A program made the position numbers and the translations under genes. Below the pieces are notes generated by a model that was not told where the DNA came from, ran no database searches, and worked only from the letters and a program-made list of their open reading frames with translations. Below, in pieces: positions 15,931 through 25,303 of a stretch of 53,854 nucleotides of DNA. Positions within the stretch are counted from its first letter, which is position 1. The number at the start of each line of letters is the position of its first letter. Source of the stretch: UBA4823 sp034436035 (lineage in GTDB: Bacteria; Chloroflexota; Anaerolineae; Anaerolineales; UBA4823); assembly GCA_034436035.1 (NCBI GenBank), contig DAOTVW010000195.1, positions 1-53,854 on the forward strand, written 5' to 3'.

Positions 15931-16752
15931 ATGAACCCTTCGCGGAAAAATAAACCAAGCACTTGGCAGTACATCTTAATTGGTGTTTTCCTTTTTTATA
16001 TGTTTGTACCGATTGTATCCACTTATATTTTCTCAGTGGCAACACGCTGGGATCGTACCATCCTTCCTGAAGGATACACATTAAATTACTATACTCAAGC
16101 CTTTAAAGCCTCTTATTTTATTTCTTCATTAAAAAATTCTTTTATCTTATCCATTGCTACCGTATTAGTTGGGTTGATTATTATTGTCCCAACAGTATAT
16201 TGGGTGCATGTTCGGGTACCTTATACTAAACCGTTGTTGGACGTCCTGATGATTTTACCTTTCGGGATACCTGCGGTAGTACTGGCGCTCGCTTTGGTGC
16301 AGGTTTATAACTTTGCCCCATTAGCCCGCTCGCCGGTTTTGTTGATTGGTGCAGTTGTGATTTATTCCATGCCCTTCATGTACCGCCCGGTTTCTAATGC
16401 GATTCAAGCAATCGATGTCATCACACTCACCGAGGCTGGGCAAAGTCTGGGAGCAAATACTTTTCAGTTGCTGCGTCGGGTCATTATCCCGAATATCCTA
16501 ACCGGGATTTGGAGCGGTAGTCTTTTGGTTTTTGCCACCGTTTTTGCTGAATTTACTTTGACAAAATTGATCGTGGGAGCTCGCTTCAAGACTTTCCCAA
16601 TGTTACTCGTCGAATACACCCGCATCAATGGCAATACCGCCGCGGCATTTTCAGTGATTTCGTTCACAATTGCTTGGCTTGCTTCTCTTCTCATCCTTTG
16701 GGTGGGGAGCAAGGGGCAGGCTTCGTATCAAAAAGCCATCGGCGCACGCTAA
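15931..16752 (+). CDS. ABC importer permease, PotC-like (first copy)
   Basis: The 273-aa protein has six predicted membrane helices and the docking loop AGQSLGANTFQLLRRVIIP. Together with the preceding permease it would form the membrane channel of the importer. The sequence DRTILPEG after the first helix recurs as DRSILPEG in its paralogue at 28209-29021. The gene lies between the first permease and the ATPase gene, which starts 17 bp after its stop. Confidence 0.88.
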   Translation: MNPSRKNKPSTWQYILIGVFLFYMFVPIVSTYIFSVATRWDRTILPEGYTLNYYTQAFKASYFISSLKNSFILSIATVLVGLIIIVPTVYWVHVRVPYTKPLLDVLMILPFGIPAVVLALALVQVYNFAPLARSPVLLIGAVVIYSMPFMYRPVSNAIQAIDVITLTEAGQSLGANTFQLLRRVIIPNILTGIWSGSLLVFATVFAEFTLTKLIVGARFKTFPMLLVEYTRINGNTAAAFSVISFTIAWLASLLILWVGSKGQASYQKAIGAR

Positions 16753-16769
16753 CTCTACAAGGATTTAAC

Positions 16770-17834
16770 ATGGCATATTTGGAACTGAAAAACGTCTCAA
16801 AACAATTTGGAAATGTCACCGCTGTCCGTGATTTCAACCTGGATATCGAAAAAGGGTCATTGGTTTCCTTTCTTGGCCCTTCTGGTTGCGGCAAGACCAC
16901 CACATTAAGGATGATCGCTGGCTTTGAGCAGCCCGATCAAGGAACGATTACTTTAGATAATATCGATATCACGACCATTCCTCCCAATAAGCGGGATATC
17001 GGTATGGTATTTCAAGCATACGCGTTGTTCCCGAACTTAAGCGTCAGAGAGAATGTCGCATTTGGGTTGGAAATGAAAAAATTTCCGAAGAATGAAATCA
17101 ACCAGCGTGTTTCAGAAGTCCTTGAAATGGTGCGTTTAACAACTATCGCTAATCGTTTTCCTCATCAATTATCTGGAGGACAACAGCAGCGAATCGCGCT
17201 TGCCCGTGCGTTAGCAGTGCAGCCACGGGTTCTATTGCTGGATGAACCACTTTCCGCTTTGGATGCAGAAGTACGCGTGGCGTTGCGCGCAGAAATTCGC
17301 CGCATTCAAAGTCAATTAGCCATCACGACTGTTTATGTCACCCATGACCAAGAAGAGGCGCTTTCTATTTCTGATAAAGTGGTCGTGATGAATAATGGAT
17401 GCATTGAGCAAGTCGGATCTCCCGAATCGATTTATCGGCAGCCACAAACACGCTTTGTAGCCACCTTTATTGGCACGGCAAATCAATTCAGTGGAAAAGT
17501 CTCAGATGATCACAGTGTGCAATGTGAACATGCCCAATTGCAGGTTGCAGATATGCGCCAGTTTTCGAAAGGGGAAGATGTGGTCGTGTTGGTACGGCCT
17601 GAATCCATTCAAATCCAATTCGAACCTACTCACGAACCGAATTGGAATCTCCTTGAAGGCGTTATCGAAACGGTGACATTTCATGGCGCAGTTACGCGCA
17701 TTGGAGTAAATGCCCATGGTCAACGTATTGTGGCAGATATTACCTATTCCTCTTCCACCCCTATTTCCTTAGGGCAACATTGCTGGTTGGCTTTTCGGTC
17801 TGAGAGTTGTCAGGTGATGGGGTTAGAAAAATGA
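16770..17834 (+). CDS. ABC importer ATPase, PotA/FbpC-like
   Basis: The 354-aa ATPase has Walker A GPSGCGKTTT, Q-loop VFQAYALFPN, signature LSGGQQQRIA, Walker B LLLDEPLSALD, the switch His in VTHDQEEA, and a C-terminal TOBE-like regulatory domain (about 250-350). The ATG at 16770 is chosen because AAGGA lies 6 nt upstream and family homology starts at AYLELKNVSK. The open frame extends further upstream but overlaps the permease. It is the only ATPase in the island, so it probably energises both importers. Confidence 0.92.
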   Translation: MAYLELKNVSKQFGNVTAVRDFNLDIEKGSLVSFLGPSGCGKTTTLRMIAGFEQPDQGTITLDNIDITTIPPNKRDIGMVFQAYALFPNLSVRENVAFGLEMKKFPKNEINQRVSEVLEMVRLTTIANRFPHQLSGGQQQRIALARALAVQPRVLLLDEPLSALDAEVRVALRAEIRRIQSQLAITTVYVTHDQEEALSISDKVVVMNNGCIEQVGSPESIYRQPQTRFVATFIGTANQFSGKVSDDHSVQCEHAQLQVADMRQFSKGEDVVVLVRPESIQIQFEPTHEPNWNLLEGVIETVTFHGAVTRIGVNAHGQRIVADITYSSSTPISLGQHCWLAFRSESCQVMGLEK

Positions 17835-19330
17835 TTACCATCAATGAGCATGAAATTGTTTTAGATAAACAGGAAAGGTTGGAGCCGTGGACGAGCTATG
17901 GCAATGTGGTTCGTTACGCCATGGAATTTATCAAACATTGCCCGCAGGATGAACACAATCATCTTCCTTGGTATCTTCAATATTCATGCTTTTGGACGGA
18001 TCCCCTCCGACCAACGATTTGGCCAGATAACCCGGCTGGAAAATTTGCTTGGGCTATGACAACTTTAGCAAAATATTATCCTTACTCGGGTGATCGCGCT
18101 TATGTGGATATTGTTCAACAAATGCTGGATCGCTTATGGGATTACCGCACTCCTGATCATTTTGAATGGAAGGATGTCCCTTATGCCTCAGCTCATCCTG
18201 GAACAGGGGTTTATTTTGGTGCGAGGGCTGATGGTGAATATGCCACTGAATGCGATAAGATTGCCCAAGCGGGGCGGGCTTATGTAGATTTTTACGAACT
18301 CGGTGGTGCGGAACGCTACCTCCGTTACGGAATCACCTGTGCCAACGAACTGGTACGGCACATCCGCCAGGGTAATGAATATCAATCACCATTGCCTTTC
18401 CGAGTAGATGTCCGTAACGGCGACATCATCGAAGAATATACCGCCGATATGATCCAACCCATTCGGTTATTGGATGCCTTGATCCAGTTGGGATATACCA
18501 CTTATCAAACTTATCGCGATCAACTGTGGGATTGGATTGTCGAATACCCTCTAAAAAATAATGTTTGGAAGGGATACTTTGAAGATATCCGCCTGGATGC
18601 GGAGAACGCAAACCGTGATCAACTTTCTGCTCTTGAAACCGCCCGGTATATCATGGAAAATGCCTCTGTTTTCCCTCATTGGCGAGACACTGTCCGTAAC
18701 CTCATTGAATGGGTGAAAGAGACACTTGGCGGGCACCCATTCTTTACGGCTATCCCAATTCACGAGCAAAAATTTTGTTATTACCCAATGGGCAGCCATA
18801 CTGCGCGCTTCGGTAGCATTTGTTGTATGTACGCTGCCTTGAGTGGAGAGGAAGATTATCGCGAAATGGGTATTCGCTCATTAAACTGGGCAACTTATAT
18901 GGCGAATGAAAATGGCATCGTTACCGTAGGGGTAGACCGTCCAGATTATTATAACCAATGCTGGTTTACGGATGGTTATTTCGATTACGTCCCGCATTTC
19001 ATCGACGCCATGGCATTTGTCCCTGAGGTTGCCCCGTTTGATGAGGATCATTTACTTTATTCCACTTCCATTGTCCAATCCATCCATTATCAACCGATGT
19101 CCATCCGATACCGGCTATTTAATCCAAAAAGCGTGCAAAAGTTACGCTTGACTTTTCTGCCAGTTAAAGTGATCGTAGATGGACAAGAAATACCTCAACA
19201 GGAGATCACACCCACGCAAGCTAGCTGGGTGATCGAAAACAACAATTTGCGTGTGATCCAAATTCAACCCTTCGGGAAAGACATCACGATTCTCGGTCGC
19301 CATGAATTATCACACACACAAACGGTTTGA
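17831..19330 (+). CDS. Uncharacterised soluble protein, probable (alpha/alpha)-barrel enzyme
   Basis: The 499-aa protein has no signal peptide and is rich in aromatic and acidic residues. Its helical repeats suggest an (alpha/alpha)6-type barrel as in glycoside hydrolases and N-acylglucosamine 2-epimerase-type enzymes. Suggestive blocks are WYLQYSCFWTDP, the acidic YATECDKIAQAGRAY and QCWFTDGYFDY. A small beta-rich domain (about 420-499) closes the protein. I do not recognise a specific family. Its ATG overlaps the ATPase stop codon (ATGA, 17831-17834), so translation is coupled. Lying between the ATPase and binding-protein genes, it probably acts on the imported compound in the cytoplasm as a hydrolase, lyase or epimerase. 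Confidence 0.6.
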   Translation: MITINEHEIVLDKQERLEPWTSYGNVVRYAMEFIKHCPQDEHNHLPWYLQYSCFWTDPLRPTIWPDNPAGKFAWAMTTLAKYYPYSGDRAYVDIVQQMLDRLWDYRTPDHFEWKDVPYASAHPGTGVYFGARADGEYATECDKIAQAGRAYVDFYELGGAERYLRYGITCANELVRHIRQGNEYQSPLPFRVDVRNGDIIEEYTADMIQPIRLLDALIQLGYTTYQTYRDQLWDWIVEYPLKNNVWKGYFEDIRLDAENANRDQLSALETARYIMENASVFPHWRDTVRNLIEWVKETLGGHPFFTAIPIHEQKFCYYPMGSHTARFGSICCMYAALSGEEDYREMGIRSLNWATYMANENGIVTVGVDRPDYYNQCWFTDGYFDYVPHFIDAMAFVPEVAPFDEDHLLYSTSIVQSIHYQPMSIRYRLFNPKSVQKLRLTFLPVKVIVDGQEIPQQEITPTQASWVIENNNLRVIQIQPFGKDITILGRHELSHTQTV

Positions 19331-19422
19331 TAAAAAAAAGGAGGTGCACAGAGATATTAACATCATCTTATGGAAAATATAAAAAAACAAATAAAAACTA
19401 TTTTGATTAAGGAGAGTAAGAG

Positions 19423-20592
19423 ATGACCAAAAAAATTGTACTTCTAATGAGCTTTGTGCTCAGCCTAGCAATGGTATTAAGCGCTTGTCAACCCGCTGCA
19501 ACCCCCACTACTGCTCCCGCAACGGAAGCACCGGTTGTCACCGAAGCTCCCGCAGCGACGGAGGCACCGGTAGTGACCGAAGCCCCCACACCTGTGCCAC
19601 CTACTCCAACAGTAGATGTGATGGCGCAGCTCATTGAAGCAGCGAAGAAAGAAGGCACCTTGGTCTCGTATGGTTTACCTGATGATTGGGTGAACTATGG
19701 GCAACTTAAGCAAATGCTCAAAGATAAATATGGAATAATTGACCAAGATACCGACATGTCCTCCGGTGAGATCATCGCTGCCCTGGAAGCAGAGAAGACC
19801 GCTCCTGTCGCCGATATCACCGATTTGGGCTTGAATTATGCCAAGATTGTCGAAGACGAACAACTTTCCCAACCCTATAAAAATTCCCACTGGGATGAAA
19901 TACCGGACTGGGCGAAGGATCCTGATGGACGCTGGTCTGCGGCATACTGGGGCGCGATTGCTTTTACTGTCAACGCCGATATCATCAAAAATGTCCCGCA
20001 AACCTGGGACGATCTTTTGAAGGACGAATTCGTCGGTAAGGTTTGCATGAAAGACCCACGTTCCTCGGCGACAGCCAATATGGTGGTGCTTGCTGCTGCC
20101 ATCGCCAAAGGCGGCGATGAGAAGAATGTCCAACCCGGTTTGGATTTCTTCAAGCAAATGATTGATAAGGGTATATTGAATGGGGTTAAACCATCGGTTG
20201 CGAATATCCAAAAAGGAGAATGCCCGGTTTCATTATTCTGGGACTTCGATGGATTGAGCGCGAAAAAAGAAAATCCCAACATGAATATCCAGGTGATCAT
20301 CCCTAAAGATGGCACTGTGGCGGGTGTTTATATTCAATTCATTACTGCCGGCGCTCCTCATCCCAATGCAGCTAAATTAATGATTGAGCTGGAATATTCC
20401 GATGAGGGACAATTGGCTTATGCTAATGGGTTTGTCCATCCCATTCGGACGAGTGTCACACTGCCGGCGGATCTATTGGCGCAATTTCCCCCCGAAGCAG
20501 ATTACTCAGTGGTGAAGTTCCCCAAAGATTACAAGGCTTTGGATGCGGCCGGAACCGCTATTTCGGACGGTTGGGCTTTGATTCAAAAGTAG
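19423..20592 (+). CDS. Importer solute-binding lipoprotein (first copy)
   Basis: The 389-aa protein has a lipoprotein signal with lipobox VLSAC (Cys22). A Thr/Glu/Ala/Pro linker with repeated TEAPVVTEAP units follows (about 30-62), and then a type 2 periplasmic-binding fold. It resembles the PotD/AfuA group that binds polyamines, iron or phosphorylated sugars. Motifs shared with the paralogue at 29150-30331 include IEAAKKEG, YWGAIAF, TWDDLLK, VQPGLDFFK and KGECP. The start has the ribosome binding site AAGGAGAG. A perfect 12-bp hairpin follows the gene (20606-20634). It likely delivers substrate to the permeases encoded upstream. Confidence 0.88.
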   Translation: MTKKIVLLMSFVLSLAMVLSACQPAATPTTAPATEAPVVTEAPAATEAPVVTEAPTPVPPTPTVDVMAQLIEAAKKEGTLVSYGLPDDWVNYGQLKQMLKDKYGIIDQDTDMSSGEIIAALEAEKTAPVADITDLGLNYAKIVEDEQLSQPYKNSHWDEIPDWAKDPDGRWSAAYWGAIAFTVNADIIKNVPQTWDDLLKDEFVGKVCMKDPRSSATANMVVLAAAIAKGGDEKNVQPGLDFFKQMIDKGILNGVKPSVANIQKGECPVSLFWDFDGLSAKKENPNMNIQVIIPKDGTVAGVYIQFITAGAPHPNAAKLMIELEYSDEGQLAYANGFVHPIRTSVTLPADLLAQFPPEADYSVVKFPKDYKALDAAGTAISDGWALIQK

Positions 20593-20605
20593 ATTAAAAC
20601 AGACT

Positions 20606-20634
20606 TTGGAGATGGGGTAGCCCCCCATCTCCAA
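20606..20634 (+). other. Intercistronic hairpin after the first binding-protein gene
   Basis: TTGGAGATGGGG (20606-20617) and CCCCATCTCCAA (20623-20634) form a perfect 12-bp stem with a 5-nt loop. No T run follows, so it is more likely an mRNA-stabilising or attenuating element than a full terminator. A hairpin in the same position follows the paralogous gene. Confidence 0.7.
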
Positions 20635-20675
20635 TCGATGTGGTTAGATAAAAATGGTAAATTGAAGGAGTTGTT

Positions 20676-21494
20676 ATGCCAACTACAGGTGAAAGTATAC
20701 GCGCAGCACGTTTATTTTCGGAAAACAAAAATGCCGTTGTCATTGCGGTAGATCATGGTTTATATTTTGGACCATTAGCAGGGATGATTAACCTCCCGGC
20801 AGTAATAGACAACCTTGCCGAAGCCGATGCAATCTTGATGAGCCCTAATATGCCGAGCTATTGTTCTTCAGTCTTTTCTAAAAGGGGCGCACCCGCATTG
20901 CTCATTCGCCTTAATTGGGCGTCAAACTACGTCAACGAATGGAATTATAAACACTCATACAGCGTAAAAATGATCTCTGTTGCCGAGGCGGTCGCCCAGG
21001 GGGCTGATCTGGTCATGTGCAGCTTAACCCTTAAAAATCCAGAAGAGGCAGAAGACGCCGGTAATGTGGCTGTATTTTCCCAAGCCGTTTCCGAAAAACG
21101 CAGCTTAGGCATTCCGATGGTGGGTGAATTCTATCCGACCGGGGGGGATGATCGCCAGCCTGAGGATATGCAGGAAGAAATCTTTATCGGTTGCCGCATC
21201 ATGGCTGAATTAGGTGCTGATATGGTAAAGACATTCTACACCGGCAAACGCTTTTCGGAAATCACCGCAGCAACACCAGTGCCAGTGCTGGCTTTAGGCG
21301 CTAAAAAATTACCAAAAGAAAGCGATGCATTAAAGTTAGCAGCCGATGCTGTTCAGGCTGGGGCACGCGGGATTGTCTTTGGGCGGAATGTCTTGCAAGC
21401 AAAAGAGCCCAAACGATTGCTTGAAGCGCTTAAAGAAGTAGTTAAAGAGTTCAAAGCACCCGATAGTGTTGCACGAACTTTTCATTTAGATTAA
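20676..21494 (+). CDS. Class I aldolase, FbaB/LsrF/DeoC-type
   Basis: The 272-aa TIM-barrel protein has the substrate-side motif VIAVDHG (Asp26), the Schiff-base motif ADMVKTFYTG (Lys185) and the phosphate-binding C-terminal GARGIVFGRNV. This pattern is that of FbaB-type fructose-bisphosphate aldolase, LsrF and related enzymes that cleave phosphorylated ketoses. The ATG follows AAGGAG. It directly precedes a sugar kinase gene, so the kinase product is a plausible substrate. A biosynthetic role such as AroA'-type synthesis is less likely in this context. Confidence 0.85.
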   Translation: MPTTGESIRAARLFSENKNAVVIAVDHGLYFGPLAGMINLPAVIDNLAEADAILMSPNMPSYCSSVFSKRGAPALLIRLNWASNYVNEWNYKHSYSVKMISVAEAVAQGADLVMCSLTLKNPEEAEDAGNVAVFSQAVSEKRSLGIPMVGEFYPTGGDDRQPEDMQEEIFIGCRIMAELGADMVKTFYTGKRFSEITAATPVPVLALGAKKLPKESDALKLAADAVQAGARGIVFGRNVLQAKEPKRLLEALKEVVKEFKAPDSVARTFHLD

Positions 21495-21503
21495 TGTAAG
21501 CTT

Positions 21504-23024
21504 ATGGAACTATTACTGGGAATTGATGCTGGTACAACTTCTGTTAAAGCGGGTTTATTTACCTCTGATGGTAAGTGTTTGGCAGTCGCCCGCTATGAAT
21601 ATCAGCTGGATACACCTCAGCCAGACCGGGCAGAGTTGAACCCGGAAATCTATTGGCAAGCATGTTGTGCGGCAGTTAACCAAGCTATCCAAAGCGCAGC
21701 AATCCAACCGCACCAAATCATTGCCTTATCCGTATCCAGCCAGGGAGAAACGATCATCACTTTAGATAAGTTTGGCAAACCAATCTACCCCGCCCTCATT
21801 TGGTTGGATAATCGAGCCGTTAAAGAAGCGGAAAAGCTGGCGGGAATATTTGCAGACGATGTTTATCTTACCAGCGGCATTCCGGAGGTTATTCCAACCT
21901 GGAGCGCCTGTAAAATTTTGTGGATAAAAGAAAATGAACCCCGAGTTTTCTCCCAAGCAGCAAAATATTTACTCGTTCAGGATTATCTAATCTATCGTTT
22001 AACCGGTCAATTTGTCACCAATGCTTCTGTGGCATGCACCTCAATGCTCTATGATATTGTTCATGACAAGTGGTGGCAGCCGGTTCTCGCTGAAATTGGG
22101 ATAAGCGAAGAACAGCTTCCTCAAATCATACCTTCTGGAGCGTTAGTTGGGGAAGTCTCCAAAGAAGCTGCTCAACAGTTAAATCTCTCGCTGAGTACAA
22201 AAGTAATCGCCGGGGGAATGGACCAATGTGTTGGTGCGATCGGCGCCGGGAATATTCAACCAGGCACGATATCCGAAACTACCGGTGCGGCATTGGTCAT
22301 CCAGGCGACGATCCCTGCACCAGATTTAGATAAAAGCAGGGTTATCCCGGTTTATTCTCACAGCATTCCGAAACGCTATCTCTTTGCGCCGGTTTGCCCA
22401 ACGGCTGGTATGGCATATAAATGGTTTCGCGATACATTTGGACAATCGGAGATAACCCTTGCACAAGCGCAACAGGAAGACCCCTTTGAATTATTGAATC
22501 AATTGGCACAAGAAGCCCCTGCCGGTTGTGATGGATTGGTTATGCTGCCGCATCTCATGGGTGCTTTTAGCCCGATACCTAATCCGGCTGCGAGAGGCAC
22601 TTTTTTCGGCTTTACCTTACACCACCAACGCTCCCACTTTGCGCGAGCGGTATTGGAAGGAGTTGCTTTTCTACTCAAGCAAAATTTGGAGCGCATCGAG
22701 CAGAGTGGTATCGTTATCAGCGAAATTCGTTCTACAGGTGGAGGAGCTCGTAGCGCACTCTGGAATCAAATCAAAGCCAATGTCTGCGGGTTGCCGATCA
22801 TCACCCTGGAAAATGAGGAAACAGCTCTCCTTGGGAATGCAATCTTGGCAGGAATCGCAAGCAATGTTTTTCCTTCCGTCCAGGATGGTGTTGACGCGAT
22901 GGTTAAAACCAAAGCCAAAATCCAGCCAAATCAAGACCAGGAAAAGTATATCCAACCTTATCAGATCTATCGTGACGTGGATGAAACATTGCGTCCGGTT
23001 TTTATCCGTAGTTACAAAAGTTAA
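21504..23024 (+). CDS. FGGY-family carbohydrate kinase (xylulokinase-like)
   Basis: The 506-aa kinase starts with the ATPase phosphate-1 motif LLGIDAGTTSVKAGLF. It has a GGMDQCVGAIGAG block in the middle of the protein and the adenosine motif STGGGARSALWNQIKAN at about 410. Family enzymes phosphorylate pentoses, ketoses, polyols or, in LsrK, AI-2. The substrate cannot be set from sequence. The gene starts 9 bp after the aldolase stop, and the isomerase gene follows, giving the order expected for an isomerase-kinase-aldolase route. Confidence 0.88.
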   Translation: MELLLGIDAGTTSVKAGLFTSDGKCLAVARYEYQLDTPQPDRAELNPEIYWQACCAAVNQAIQSAAIQPHQIIALSVSSQGETIITLDKFGKPIYPALIWLDNRAVKEAEKLAGIFADDVYLTSGIPEVIPTWSACKILWIKENEPRVFSQAAKYLLVQDYLIYRLTGQFVTNASVACTSMLYDIVHDKWWQPVLAEIGISEEQLPQIIPSGALVGEVSKEAAQQLNLSLSTKVIAGGMDQCVGAIGAGNIQPGTISETTGAALVIQATIPAPDLDKSRVIPVYSHSIPKRYLFAPVCPTAGMAYKWFRDTFGQSEITLAQAQQEDPFELLNQLAQEAPAGCDGLVMLPHLMGAFSPIPNPAARGTFFGFTLHHQRSHFARAVLEGVAFLLKQNLERIEQSGIVISEIRSTGGGARSALWNQIKANVCGLPIITLENEETALLGNAILAGIASNVFPSVQDGVDAMVKTKAKIQPNQDQEKYIQPYQIYRDVDETLRPVFIRSYKS

Positions 23025-23049
23025 ATCAATCAAAGAAAGGAGCAATTCT

Positions 23050-24438
23050 ATGTCTACAAAACCTAAAGTCGGCGTGTTAGTGATGGCACTTTTGGAGGAT
23101 GATTACAATAAGACTGCGCACATTCGCCCGGTAGCTCAGCAAGCGGTTAACCGCATCAATGGGATTATCAGTGAGTATGCAGAAACAGTTTGTCCACCGT
23201 TAGTGGAAGAAGAGCATCAAGCCGAGGCAGCAGCGCAAATGTTTAATGCCGCTGGCGTTGATTTAATCATTGCGGTTGAACTTGCCTATACCAAGGGCAT
23301 TGTCCCGGTACGTTGTTTCCTCAACACCACTGCACCGGTATTAGTCTGGAATACCCAACAAATCGAATTCTTGCCAGAAGATGCTGACTTTGATTTAATC
23401 ATGGTTAATTCCGGAATGGCGGGAGTACCAGAAATGACATCCGCTTTATTGCGACTTGGACGGCCCTTCTGGATCGTCACCTCGCAAATCGATGACCCCG
23501 CTGGTAGAGAAAAACTGAAAGAATATATCAAAGCTGCTGGCGTTGCGCGACGGTTGAAGTCAGCTCGCATTGGCATTGTTGGGCATGCATTTGAGGGAAT
23601 GACGGACTTGATGGTGGATTTACTGAGTTTACGTCAGCATGTTGGACCTGTCTGCTGGCCAGTTGAACCAGAAAAATTCGCAGTGGCAATGCAGGCTTTG
23701 CCCGAAGATGAAGTGCAAAACTTGATTAAAAGTGAATCCGCTCGCTACAAAGTGGAAATGGATGCGAAATTATTTGATCGCTCTTGCCGATTGGCATTGG
23801 CGTTGGAAAAAGTTGCCAAGCAATATCAATTTGATGCCTTAGCGACCTTTGATCAGGTTTGGTTAACAGACCCACGCGTTGGAATTATCCCCTCTTATGG
23901 GACGGGGCGTTTGTGCGAAATCGGAATCCCATGTTCTACAGAGGCGGATGTCTCGACGTTAGTGGCGATGCTCATTTTACAAGAAATTGCTGGCAAGGCG
24001 ACTTTCTTAGAGAATTATGTGATTGATTTCAAACGTCAGTCCATAATCTTATCTCATGATGGGCATGGCAACCCAGCCTTGGCAGCTAGTCCAGCGGATG
24101 TAAAGGTGAAGCATAGCATCTATTACCAAGGCGTACATGGATTTGGTGCCTCATTTGAGTTTGCTTATGCCCCAGGCCCGGTCACAATGCTTTCACTTGT
24201 CCCAGTAAATCAACGCTGGCGCTTGATTCTCTCTGAAGGGGAATCCTTGCCCATTACACCAAGGCCAATCTCAGCGCCGCAGATGCTGTTTAAACCAAAA
24301 TCCCTGCCTATCGCCGATTGGTGCGACGCATGGTGCAAGGCTGGTTCACCCCATCATCAGGCTTTGGCTTATGGTCATCTTGCTTCACAAATCAAGACAT
24401 TTGCTGCTCTGCAGAATTTAGATGTTTTTGAAGTATGA
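23050..24438 (+). CDS. L-fucose/L-arabinose isomerase-family protein
   Basis: The 462-aa protein matches the COG2407 group of metal-dependent aldose-ketose isomerases. An N-terminal Rossmann-like domain is followed by a second domain with the acidic motif STEADV and by SHDGHGNPAL near residue 340, which supply likely metal ligands (Glu, His). Family enzymes interconvert aldoses and ketoses such as fucose/fuculose. The ATG at 23050 is chosen because AAAGGAG lies just upstream; a longer open frame overlaps the kinase gene and is not coding. Together with the kinase and aldolase genes it defines a candidate catabolic route. Confidence 0.82.
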   Translation: MSTKPKVGVLVMALLEDDYNKTAHIRPVAQQAVNRINGIISEYAETVCPPLVEEEHQAEAAAQMFNAAGVDLIIAVELAYTKGIVPVRCFLNTTAPVLVWNTQQIEFLPEDADFDLIMVNSGMAGVPEMTSALLRLGRPFWIVTSQIDDPAGREKLKEYIKAAGVARRLKSARIGIVGHAFEGMTDLMVDLLSLRQHVGPVCWPVEPEKFAVAMQALPEDEVQNLIKSESARYKVEMDAKLFDRSCRLALALEKVAKQYQFDALATFDQVWLTDPRVGIIPSYGTGRLCEIGIPCSTEADVSTLVAMLILQEIAGKATFLENYVIDFKRQSIILSHDGHGNPALAASPADVKVKHSIYYQGVHGFGASFEFAYAPGPVTMLSLVPVNQRWRLILSEGESLPITPRPISAPQMLFKPKSLPIADWCDAWCKAGSPHHQALAYGHLASQIKTFAALQNLDVFEV

Positions 24439-24472
24439 AAGGGTTGAAAATGGGCAAGCAGGATTGGAGGAA

Positions 24473-25267
24473 ATGGTTGTGAATGAAATTAGCGCCGCCG
24501 AGCGTCGTTCACAAATAGCACAGCTAGTACTAGAACAAGGCAAGGTCACTGTAGCGGAATTGGTTAAGAAGTTTCAGATCACGGAAACATCTATCCGCCG
24601 CGACTTGCTGTTGCTAGAAGAAGATAAACGTCTAAAGCGCGTTCATGGCGGCGCTGTTTCGATCTCAGACAATTTCCGTTCCGAAACCTTTTCTGAAAAA
24701 GGGAAGCTCCATATCCAAGCGAAGGAAAAAATCGGAAAATATGCCGTTGAATTAATCCAACAAGGAAATATCGTTTTACTCGATTCTGGGACAACCACAT
24801 TACAGATCGCGCGCCAGATGCCAGCCAACTTGCGTCAGAACAACCATATTACCCTCGTAACGAATTCGCTGCCCATTGCACAAGAAGTCTTAAATTGGCC
24901 TTCCCCCAATTTGACGATCTTGGGGGGTATTTTCCTTCCCGATTATCAGGCTACTGTGGGTCCTCAAACTATTGCGCTGCTACGTGATCTATCTGCGGAT
25001 ATTGCTTTTCTTGGCGCCGATGGATTAACTTTAACTGGTGGTGCTACCACAGCGAATGTATTGATGGCAGAAGTGGATCGGATGATGGTAGAACGAGCTC
25101 GGAAAGCAGTATTAGTCACAGATAGTTCCAAGATTGGACGGGCAGGGTTTGTAACCATCAAACCGGTAAGCGCCTTTGATCTCATCATCACCGATGACAA
25201 AGCACCAGCAGAATTTGTCCAAACAGCTACAAATATGGGAATTAAAGTTATTTTAGTACCTGATTAA
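24473..25267 (+). CDS. DeoR-family transcriptional regulator
   Basis: The 264-aa protein has an N-terminal DeoR helix-turn-helix (ERRSQIAQLVLEQGKVTV, then TSIRRDLLLLEE) with the family tag HGGAV. A DeoRC sensor domain follows with LLDSGTTTLQIA and TDSSKIGRAGFV. DeoR proteins usually repress sugar operons and respond to phosphorylated intermediates. I mark the ATG at 24473; a GTG at 24479 has better spacing (8 nt) from GGAGG and may be the true start. The 5' end overlaps nothing if either start is used. The tandem repeats at 14920-14951 are candidate operators. Confidence 0.9.
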   Translation: MVVNEISAAERRSQIAQLVLEQGKVTVAELVKKFQITETSIRRDLLLLEEDKRLKRVHGGAVSISDNFRSETFSEKGKLHIQAKEKIGKYAVELIQQGNIVLLDSGTTTLQIARQMPANLRQNNHITLVTNSLPIAQEVLNWPSPNLTILGGIFLPDYQATVGPQTIALLRDLSADIAFLGADGLTLTGGATTANVLMAEVDRMMVERARKAVLVTDSSKIGRAGFVTIKPVSAFDLIITDDKAPAEFVQTATNMGIKVILVPD

Positions 25268-25303
25268 ATAATATAAATAGACAGGAATGGATCAAAACGA
25301 AGC

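Noticed and set aside
19370..19426. An 18-codon frame whose stop overlaps the first binding-protein start
   Set aside because: No ribosome binding site at a usable distance and Lys/Ile-rich AT composition; likely chance in an AT-rich leader.
22528..23049. Upstream extension of the isomerase frame
   Set aside because: It overlaps the kinase gene in another frame; the ribosome binding site and homology start at 23050.
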